DNA from: Isoetes taiwanensis
Lineage: Eukaryota; Streptophyta; Lycopodiopsida; Isoetales; Isoetaceae
Reading direction: 5' to 3'
NCBI GenBank assembly: GCA_021234155.1
Contig: JAJEKV010000170.1
Span: 248,001-312,000, forward strand
Length of the DNA: 64,000 nt
Position numbers and translations under genes: made by a program. Of the stretch, positions 56,623 to 64,000 are shown piece after piece; positions within the stretch are counted from its first letter, which is position 1; the number at the start of each line of letters is the position of its first letter. Under the pieces are notes generated by a model that did not search any database, was not told where the DNA came from, and saw nothing but the letters and a program-made list of their open reading frames with translations.

Positions 56623-57817
56623 TTAATAACTTGAAATGGTCCATGGAAACGGTGCCAACTTAAGATCCTTCTTGCGCCGAGATCTTTCTTTAAAGTGGCC
56701 TTTATGGATCCTCATCCATACCCAATCTCCTTCCTTAAAAACCATTGGTTGCCGCAACTTAGATGATTTATTTGCAAAAGATGCTTGAGCATCTCGAATA
56801 CGAGCTTGAAGCAAGTCTATGAGATCCTTATGCTCAATAACCAAATCATCGCCCGGTGGAACATCTTCACACACTTTCGAAAGAGGGGCTCCGCATGGTG
56901 ACCATAGACCGCCTCGAAAAGGAGTCATCTTTATGGTAGACCGATAGGTATTATTATACACAAATTCAGCAATAGGCAAATACTCTTCCCAATGACCTTG
57001 ATGTTCATTGACAAACCCCCTTAAGATGGAACAAATAACTTTATTGACCACCTCGGATTGTCCATCAGTTTCTGGGTGAAAAGCAGTGGAGAACCTCAAC
57101 TCTGTCCCCAATTGCATAAATAATGCCTTCCAGAATTTACTAGTAAACTTTGTATCACGATCGGATACAATAATCTTTGGCAAACCATGTAGCCTAAATA
57201 TCTCTTTGATAAAGAGCGTAGCCGCACTATAAGCCGTCAACTTATCCGAACAAGGAATAAAATGAGCGTGCTTAGTTAAACAATCAACAAGTGTCCAAAT
57301 GACAGTGTTCTTGCGAGAACTGGGAGGAAGACCAACAATAAAATCCATAGTGATCTGTTCCCACTTTGCCTCCGGAATAGGCAAGGATAAAGGAACACCA
57401 TGAGGTTTCTTGTTCGCTTTCTTTATCCGTTGACAAGTAACACAATGCCGAATATGAACCAAAACATCTCTCCATAATCCAGGCCAAATAAAGTATGGTT
57501 CAAGCTTTGCCAAAGTTGCCCCACGCCACGATGACCCGCATGAGGGTGCATCATGGACTTCTTTAAGAATAAGTGACCGAAAGTTCCAAGACAATGCATA
57601 GCTTTGGACCTTTATACAAGAACCCATTAACGATCTTATATCCATATGCATTGCCACTTTGAGCTAACAACCAAATATCTTTATAATCAAGGTCAGTGGC
57701 ATACAATGGCTTCATTTCCTCCAAATGGTTGGATTGTGCTATAGAAAGAGAACAAAGCGCATAGCGTCTACTTAAAGCATCGGCTACAACATTCTCTTTA
57801 CCGGGACGATAATCCAT
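56623..57817 (-). pseudogene. Nested gypsy integrase
   Basis: A 344-codon open frame (56623-57657) is preceded by the RNase H end at 57563-57817 (MDYRPGKENVVADALSRR). The zinc site ends in HCVTCQRIKK. The core has MDFIVGLPPSSRKN, IVSDRDTKFTSKFWKALF and ETDGQSEVVNK, giving D, D and E. C-terminal to it, KEGDWVWMRI and KLAPFPWTI match the usual tail. The frames overlap around 57563-57657, showing one frameshift. The protein would integrate the cDNA. Confidence 0.92.
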
Positions 57818-57824
57818 CGAGAAA

Positions 57825-58839
57825 TCATATTAACGCATAAAAGCAACCCATTTCAACCGCCTTTAGATAATGTTTTTCGTGAAACAATGTGCCTAATGCT
57901 TTGGTGGTCAGGTCAAAATATGAACTGTTGACCCTATAAGATAGTGTCGCCACACTTTCAAAGCATGAATGTTTTAAATTCCTTATCATAAACACTATAT
58001 CTACTTTCCGTGTCGAAAACTTTCGACTTTCATAAGCAATAGGATGACCATCTCGCAAGATCAAAACCGCGCCCAAAGCCACACCACTTGCATCAACACA
58101 TAACAAGAAAGGTAGACCAAACTTTGGCAAGCGAGCAGGGAGGATTAACCATGGCATCCTTTAAAACTTGGAAAGCAAACCGATGATTAAAATTCCATTG
58201 GAAAGGAACATCTTTTCAGTAGCAACAAATATAAATCTGAAGCTAAACGAGCAAAATTCTCAGACAAACTTCCTATAATAAGCGATAAGCCCAAAAGGAA
58301 CGCATAATGCAAAGAATCAAGTAGGTACAGGGCCAATCCACAATTGCTTGTACCTTACTGGGATCAACTTTAAGACCCTCAGCGCAAACAATATGACCCA
58401 AATATTCAATTTCCGATTGGAAAAATATACTTTTCTTAGGATTAAGAGTAATAGACTCGCCCTTAACCGACGGAAAACCTCTCGCAAAATGCAAGTAATG
58501 ATCTTCCTGGGACTTACTAAAACTAATATGTCATCAAAGAACACGACAACATAAACACCATGCACATCTTCAAATATTAGCCCCATTAGCCTCATAAAGA
58601 AGTCGGGCGATTTGTAAGTCCAAATGGCATGACTAAAAACTCATAATGTCAAAAGTTGTCCTAAACGCAGTCTTGTGAACATCTTCGGTAGCAACCTTAA
58701 GTTGCCAATACCCCGACTTAAGATCAAGACGGCTAAAAACTGTGGCACCTTGGAGTTGATCAAACAAATCATCCGCCCTTGGTATAGGAAACCGATTCTT
58801 TATGGTTATCTTATTCAAAGCGCGATAATCTATACACAT
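57825..58839 (-). pseudogene. Nested gypsy RT and RNase H (frameshifted)
   Basis: RT pieces are [20 protein letters not shown] and [15 protein letters not shown] (58633-58839), FFDDILVLVS (catalytic DD, 58317-58595), and EIEYLGHIVCAEGLKVDPSK (58273-58494). RNase H follows with FLLCVDASGVALGAVL and HPIAYESRKFS (57825-58157). At least three frame changes separate these. Confidence 0.92.
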
Positions 58840-59230
58840 GCGCCGGGAATTATCTTTTTCTTAACCAACAAGACGGGGAGCACCAAAAGGTGAAGAACTA
58901 TGGCGGATCAATCCAACTTGAAGCAACTCATCAATCGGGCGCCTAATCTCAACTTGTTGGCCATGCATTCTCAGATAAGGAGCTTGATTAGGAGGTGCTT
59001 TCCGTGAAGAAGATCAATCCGTGGTCCTCCAAACGTTGGGGTGGCAAAGTTTGTGGAATTTCATTTGAAAAGACATCATCAAAATAATGCAAAAAGATTT
59101 TTGACGCTCATTTAATGGAGATACTTCTAACTTAGAATAAAACCACCAAATACACAAAATGAGTTTTCATTGCCAAACGTTTAAAAGCGTACAATGTAAA
59201 CCGTGGGAATAGGGGATACAATATCATCCT

Positions 59231-60404
59231 TCACAAACTTGAAGGTCGTTTTACCCCTTCCAAGGATAACATAACAATACCCGCTTTCCAATCTATAAGA
59301 GGATTAATAGCCTTATGCCATGGCATGCCTAGAATAATATCCATACCTCCAAGGTCGGAAACCATGAAAGAACGTTTTACGATATATCCACGCAATTGAA
59401 ATTCAACATCCTTGACCATAAATGAAGAAGGCGGAGGGGCAACATTCAAGAAAGAGAAGCTAATTCTACATCACTTGATAAAGGAATAGAAGTTAAGTTG
59501 AGTTCTTTCACCAAGCGGCAGAAATAAAATCAAACTCCGCCCCGGATCGAATAGGACATGTACTTTTTGATCTTGAATAGTAGCCCAAAATCGTAAGAGA
59601 CTACTATTCTCAACGAGAATCCATATCAGATTTTTCCGGACCGTAGCCACCTTCTTCCCTTTTCCATCTCATGACGAAGCTACTTTCTTACTTTTATCTT
59701 CTTTCTTAGTTCATTATCGCAGCGTCTGTAATGCGGCCGTTTGAGCGCCCGGACCACGGAAGCGAGCCCATTGATTTATCCCGAAAACCACTGGCCGCTT
59801 TCATAGAAACTTTGAGGCCACGTTGAGCATTAATGGCGATGGGGCCAAACCTTCCTCCTCTACTTTCTCGCCATCTTCTGAGCTCACCAAAAGAAAGATT
59901 GGCAACTTGCGGGTCGAGCACCCCACCCAGCGATGCACCCCACCCATGAGTTTTTTCGGACTTTCGGCATCATTTTTACTAAGCTGAAGTCCTTTCTTTA
60001 AAACTTCGTGCGTGAAGGATCGAACGGTTTCCATGTTTTGTTGGGTCAACTTATTCCATTCGCGATAAGATCAAAGGGCTCCCAATTATGACCCAAAAAC
60101 GATTTTTGATTTGCTTTTCAAATTCATAAAGGTAACAATAGGTTGATCGACCGGCCTGGTTCTTACGGATATCCGACCACCGGTCCTTAGCAACCCCATC
60201 CGGATGGCCTTTCGGCAAAATATGGCGAGTGTCCTCGTCATCCTTAGTCTTAGCAAAATATGAATTCAAATCCCGAAGCCACGCGAATAATTCATCCGCA
60301 TCACTAGTGGCAGCGGAATACTTTTTGAATTCAATTTTGACATTGGCACCCGTTTTGATGCCACTACGTGGGCGCCTGACTTTTACGCAGAAGCGCCCTG
60401 GCAT
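59231..60404 (-). pseudogene. Nested gypsy gag and protease (frameshifted)
   Basis: Gag-like frames lie at 60051-60404 (FAWLRDLNSYFAKTKDDED) and 59706-60049. The protease end is at 59231-59449, with MVSDLGGMDIILGMPW, the typical gypsy protease C-terminal motif (D-I-I-L-G-M). The DTG active-site segment is not clear. No zinc knuckle is seen in frame. Confidence 0.75.
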
Positions 60405-60573
60405 TTCAGAGAATCAATTCTTGCGACTCCGAATTCGAGGCCTCGGCGGTGCAAGTTTTTCTCTCATGGCGAATTATCATGCTCTAACTCAAAAAAGTTT
60501 TTCCTTGAGCTCTTCATCTTCCAAGTTAACATTGGCGGGGAACAGGCCATCGAAACTTGTTGCTCGATACCAC

Positions 60574-60796
60574 TAAAAACACACTTGGCGTGGGCGCGCT
60601 ATCTCACCACCCAACCACGAGCCCTCAGCTAACACAGCTGCCCCAGAGCTCTCCCCCGAGCTACTATATAGCATGCACGCCCCTTTGGTCCATCTTTGGA
60701 CCAAAGCCCTCTTTGGACCATAAGCCCCCTTTTGGACTAAAGGCCCTCTTTTGGCCTAAAAGCCATCTTTGGACTCCACGTCCTTAGCATATAGCA
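60574..60796 (-). repeat. Nested gypsy 5' LTR
   Basis: Matches 55941-56163 over its whole length with few changes and is followed on the minus strand by the primer-binding site. Confidence 0.92.
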
Positions 60797-61419
60797 CACA
60801 GACATCACCAGAATTGATTATGCCTTTTTCTTGCTTCTTTTAAAAATAATTCCTTAAAATTTCTTCTTTTCCAGTTTCCTTCTTCTTCGTGAAATGCCCT
60901 TAGATCTTCATTGGCTCTGATACCATATGTAATGAACAAGGAACAAAAGATGCACCATGAAGAGAGCACCAGTTCCTAAACTACATTTCTTATTCCAAGT
61001 TAACAAAAATGTACAAAATTGTGGCCTTTTGTCCATGTGAAAAGACATGAACCAAAAGACACGTAGAAAAATACCGTACAAATACATGTATAAATGTATA
61101 TGTCTTTTTATCCTAAGGTTCCTTACAGTAGGCAACTCAAGTCATTCTTTTTTGCTGTTGTATTTCTGTCATGCTTCAAAAATTAGCATGCTTTCCTTTC
61201 ATTGCAGGTTTAGATTGCCAATAAGGCTAAATTTTCAGACTCTATATGCAATCTGATTTTTCACTCTCTATCCACTTTGTTTTTTTTTTTTTTGTTGAAG
61301 GACGACAGTCTATTATTCATGAAAAAATCAAGAAACATACAAGAGGTCTGTGAAATGGGACTCAAAACCTAGAGGACTACGAAGTCCCCTAAGCAAAACC
61401 ACCCATACACAGTACATAA

Positions 61420-63045
61420 TCAAATATCTTGTACCATCTTGAGGCGTTTAGTAGCCTCATCACAATCAGCATGTTCTACCACATCAATACAATCATTACT
61501 AGACATCAGATTATCGAACTCACGAGAGTATGATGGCCTTACGGGGGGCCTCACGGCATACCTTCTTTGACCTCTTCCTTGCACGAGACCCCATCCTGGC
61601 AACCTTTTTCCAAGTGGCATGTTGCCATAATGCTCTATTACTCGGACTATTAGGACAATCATCCATAGCTATCTTAGGCGATCGGAGAAGAAGAAGTGTC
61701 ACCTTGAGGAATAAAGGGAACAATAGGTGCATGTGAAGGTACAAATGCAGGAACAATAGGCGTATACTTAGGTGCTAGAGACAACGTCGTTGGAGCTAGA
61801 CGTATAGCAACTTCACTCCTAGAAACATCACCTTGCGAAGTAAAAGGAACAATAGATCGCGAGAGGATGGTGCTAAAGCGGTGCCATTGGGAACGGATGT
61901 AAATCAACTTCCATAGCCGAGGAGTGTAAAACAACCTGGAATAGGTTGATCATGAGTAGGTGCAGAATTAACACCATGAACTTGAACCGAGATAAAGCGT
62001 AAGGTTTACGAAGCTTGAGATACACGAGGGGGCCTATGAAAGCCGACAAAAGCCTCTTTATCGAGAAATAAGCGAGCCAATTCGGTCCATTCAAAAGCTT
62101 AAGATCCAATTTCTTATACCAAGGACCACTTTTAACCACTATACACTCTGGTAAAGGCGAATCCACTGGCATAGAAACACAAATCCTTGGGCCATTCATG
62201 ATAGAATGTGAAATATGAACCCCAAGTCCAGATGCAATTTCGATAAGAACCCGATGAGCCATTAAATGCGGAGGAAGATTTGATATTGAAAACCAAGCAA
62301 TGCATCTTTAAAGCACGAACCATACACGGTGTAAAGCCGGGGAATAATATCTTGGTACATTATATACTCCCCACCAATAGGATCAATCCCTCTAGACACC
62401 AAAGACTCCACTGTATCACTATTATCAAACATAATCAGGACAAAGTTTTTTGCCAATAACTTGATGGATTGAAAAGGAGAAAGTTGAAGACGCCGCAAAA
62501 GACGAGATAACCACACACGAAATCGTGAGAAATCTAAATAACCTCCAGAAAAATAGCCAAGGACTGCACAGGAAGATAAGTTCTCAAGACACTTAAGATC
62601 GCATGATGGTCCACCTCAACCGGAGGAATACCGAAGCTTGCACAAATGATTTGACAATCGACCGATAAAATATGTCATCGAAGGTAATTGTTGTTGTTGA
62701 GCTCTTTCGAGCTTTCAATGTATCTAAAATTGATGATAACTCTTCCTTACTCCCCTCAGACAACACCTGCAAAGCAGCTGACACTCGAGCTTTTCTAGAG
62801 GCACTAGGTACATCTTTACAGATCCATTCACTAAATCTTTGATATGAGACTTTTGCAAATGTAATCGGATGATGTCCGTGCACCAAAGATGAGCTTGAGG
62901 TCGAGAAGGCGGGCACAAACCTTGCAGAGGAGGAAAAGCTCCTTCTAGATCTATTGCATGGGATGCAGAAACCACCATCTCTCAAAAAGTGGCCGAAATT
63001 GAAGAGGCCCAATCCGGCCCCTAAGCTGTAAGAAAAAGCTAACAA
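61420..63045 (-). pseudogene. LINE ORF1 (DUF4283-like), frameshifted
   Basis: Coding pieces are 62593-63045 (150 codons), 62262-62516, 61873-62262 and 61420-61662. The 61873-62262 piece has VLIEIASGLGVHISHSIMNG, RICVSMPVDSPLPECIVV and KSGPWYKKLDLKLL, the pattern of the DUF4283 RNA-binding ORF1 of plant LINEs. A CCHC knuckle is not visible. After it comes a P/T/A-rich tail (APTTLSLAPKYTPIVPAF). The 62262-62516 piece includes NFVLIMFDNSDTVESLVSRG, the usual N-terminal part of the same domain. Frame changes lie near 62550, 62262 and 61870. Plant LINE ORF1 proteins bind the element RNA. Confidence 0.7.
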
Positions 63046-63199
63046 AAGTGATACTGGTAGAAAGCCCTTAGAACAAGCTATCCAACGAGCTAAAGATCAT
63101 TACAAACAGAGCCCGGATCCATAAGTTACACGAAAAAGCATCAGCAGCCCTGGGCGCCAGAAGCATGGGCGCCCAGCCTTTTCACCAAGTGTGGTGGTT

Positions 63200-63317
63200 G
63201 GGTGCAGCACCAGGACTTCCCGGGAGGTCACCCATCCCAGTACTATTCCGGCCCAAGCGCGCTTAACTTCGGAGTTCTGATGGGATCCGGTGTGGTAGCG
63301 CTGGTATGACCGCACCA
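63200..63317 (-). rRNA. 5S rRNA-derived sequence (about 118 bp) in the LINE-like head
   Basis: On the minus strand it runs from GTGCGGTCATACCAGCGCTA to GGTGCTGCACCC and follows plant 5S rRNA almost end to end. The internal promoter is kept: AAGTTAAGCGCGCTTG (A box region) and CTGGGATGGGTGACCTCC (C box). Differences from the usual plant sequence are mostly in stems. A lone copy inside a mobile element, not in a tandem 5S array, suggests a promoter role rather than a ribosomal gene. Confidence 0.85.
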
Positions 63318-63321
63318 CAAA

Positions 63322-63394
63322 CGCATTAGACGTGGGTCGAACATGTGACCTTATGCTTAGGAAAGAGATGCTCTATCCACTGAGCTACAAACTC
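63322..63394 (-). tRNA. tRNA-Arg(CCT)-like sequence in the LINE-like head
   Basis: On the minus strand: TAGCTCAGTGGATAGAGC (D arm and A box), TTCCTAA (anticodon loop, CCT), and GTTCGACCC (T loop and B box). The anticodon and D arms follow plant tRNA-Arg(CCT), but the T stem has a mismatch and the acceptor ends do not pair, so it is not expected to work as a tRNA. It lies four bases before the 5S sequence. Confidence 0.75.
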
Positions 63395-63420
63395 ATAAGG
63401 CAACTCTCTATCCACTTTGT

Positions 63421-64000
63421 AGACAATTCAAGTCATTGTTTGCATGGACTAAAAAAGTAACTAAATGAATGCGTTTTATATTTTGTGTAATATGGACCAA
63501 AATTGGTCTCCAAAACAATTCTACTTCCAAAAATTTGTGTACTTGTTCCTTTTTGTATTTTCTGCTGCAAACACACCACATATCCAACCATTTGAAATGT
63601 CTCTATTTAGGAATTGATAGAGATGAATGAAACAAATGAGGTGTATTTTTAAAAACTTTTCTAAGCATAATAGCATAACATTATTTGGTACTAAACCATA
63701 AAACGTGCATCAACATCCCTACCATTAGCTTTTAAATAATTTTCTCCAATAGAGGCTATTGAATTTGTATTGTGTTTGAAATTTGAAGTTATTTACAGTC
63801 AACCTGATTGTGTTGTTATTTTTCAAGTATGACTGGATTCTGTGGACCAGTTCTGGTCTGCATACTGGACCGGGCACAGCAACCTTCAAAGAATTCTTGA
63901 GAGCACATGTTTGAGCCTTTTTTTGTGATTCTTTTTTTATTTGTCTCCTATTCTTCAACACTTTGATGGTTTGTTTTTTTTGGAAGGATTACTTGATCAT
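63421..64000. other. Probable 3' subterminal region of the piggyBac element
   Basis: AT-rich, with no gene. Two GGACCA...TGGTC hairpins (63491-63506 and 63852-63867) echo the hairpin near the left end at 50095. A 78-codon minus-strand frame is not recognised. Confidence 0.4.

Larger units (their letters stand above)
55941..60796 (-). mobile_element. Ty3/gypsy retrotransposon nested in the 53797-61127 element
   Basis: LTRs (223 bp) lie at 55941-56163 and 60574-60796, with target duplication CACAG at 55936-55940 and 60797-60801. The primer-binding site TGGTATCGAGCA is at 60561-60572, and the purine tract TCAAGGGGGGAA abuts the 3' LTR. The minus-strand order gag, protease, RT, RNase H, integrase is that of gypsy. 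At about 4.9 kb it is compact. Several frameshifts make it defective. Confidence 0.95.
53797..61127 (-). mobile_element. Non-autonomous LTR retrotransposon with 200-bp identical LTRs
   Basis: LTRs at 53797-53996 and 60928-61127 appear identical base for base (TGTAATGAACAAGG to AAGGTTCCTTACA). A primer-binding site TGGTATCAGAGC (initiator Met) lies at 60914-60925, so it reads on the minus strand. Its internal sequence (53997-55940 and 60797-60927) has no gag or pol. It includes a plant 5'-leader-like stretch at 55375-55500 (AAACCCTAATCTGGG). Flanking 5-mers do not match (CTTTG and GTAGG), so the duplication was lost or altered. Identical LTRs suggest a very recent insertion, or conversion. Confidence 0.85.
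61280..63402 (-). mobile_element. ORF1-only LINE-like element with tRNA-Arg plus 5S rRNA head
   Basis: The element is bounded by a perfect 17-bp target duplication, ACTCTCTATCCACTTTG (61263-61279 and 63403-63419). Its 16-base poly(A) tail is at 61280-61295 (T on the plus strand). The minus-strand 5' end carries, in order, about 8 bases, a tRNA-Arg-like sequence, a near-complete 5S rRNA sequence, a GC-rich hairpin (63150-63158 with 63168-63176), a leader and a plant LINE ORF1. There is no endonuclease or reverse transcriptase, and the 3' end joins directly to the tail. It therefore moved as one 2.1 kb unit, presumably using the enzymes of a full LINE. Its layout recalls mammalian half-LINEs combined with a SINE-like head. 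Confidence 0.8.
50056..64000 (+). mobile_element. piggyBac-type DNA transposon, 3' part invaded; right end not found
   Basis: The left end is TTAA (50056-50059) followed by CACTAGAGTTGTCCC, as expected of piggyBac elements, which target TTAA. A subterminal hairpin GGACCA-GAAT-TGGTCC lies at about 50095-50111. The transposase gene is at 50608-53468. Two similar hairpins lie at 63491-63506 (GGACCAAAATTGGTC) and 63852-63867 (GGACCAGTTCTGGTC), and could be the other subterminal region. I find no CTCTAGTG-TTAA right terminus before 64000. The end coordinate is therefore the window edge, not a measured boundary. Retroelements occupy 53797-61127 and 61280-63402. Confidence 0.6.

Noticed and set aside
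63200-63317. Functional 5S rRNA gene or part of a 5S array
   Set aside because: It is a single copy, lies inside a bounded mobile element, and is preceded directly by a tRNA-like sequence rather than 5S spacer.
61280-63402. Cassandra TRIM element, which also carries 5S sequence
   Set aside because: There are no LTRs, no primer-binding site and no purine tract. The ends are a poly(A) tail and a 17-bp duplication, and a LINE ORF1 is present.

Overview
This is a plant nuclear DNA window made mostly of nested transposable elements. The evidence is plant-type Ty1/copia and Ty3/gypsy elements, plant-style GT-AG introns, plant LINE ORF1 sequence, and one conserved host gene (EAPP). The mix is unusual for a flowering plant: a piggyBac transposase, an HUH-endonuclease Rep gene, Helentron-like tandem units, and an FCP1-like/Ulp1 multidomain gene. 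That points to a non-flowering land plant (fern, lycophyte or bryophyte), but the sequence alone does not settle it.

Region 1-15.5 kb holds two convergent, decayed multi-exon genes. The plus-strand gene (exons to 11248) has a coiled coil, a RING-like zinc cluster, an FCP1/NIF-type HAD phosphatase domain and a Ulp1 cysteine protease. A 6.9 kb copia element (1894-8763, target duplication ATGTT) interrupts one of its exons. That element's left LTR is itself split by a 1.27 kb poly(A) retroposon. The minus-strand gene (about 11500-13554) is a DDE-like protein carrying a MITE (12188-12436). Introns of both genes contain the same CAC/GTG-rich strand-switching repeat.

Region 15512-34526 is a head-to-tail array of three units sharing both ends. 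Read on the minus strand, each has a terminal TCCTAGGATGGG, an inverted subterminal copy of it, a perfect 12-bp hairpin and T|T insertion, as in Helitron2/Helentron elements. Unit 1 contains an 11 kb gypsy element with target duplication GCCAT, and unit 2 preserves the empty site.

Region 34.5-37.5 kb (minus strand) has the N-terminal half of another DDE-like gene and an HUH Rep gene carrying a CACTA-type MITE. Region 37.5-50 kb has a LINE 3' fragment, a truncated copia element, tandem repeats, a LINE copy with an expanded AAAAAAG tail, and the intact EAPP gene (48358-49232).

From 50056 to the window end lies a piggyBac-type element encoding an acidic, AT-hook-containing N-terminal protein followed by a 586-aa transposase. 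Its 3' side holds a 200-bp-LTR non-autonomous retrotransposon (53797-61127) with a gypsy element nested inside it (55941-60796). It also holds a 2.1 kb LINE-like element (61280-63402) that begins with a tRNA-Arg-like sequence joined to a 5S rRNA sequence, encodes only ORF1, and is bounded by a 17-bp target duplication. This last element is the best candidate for an undescribed system: an ORF1-only LINE with a double RNA polymerase III promoter head.
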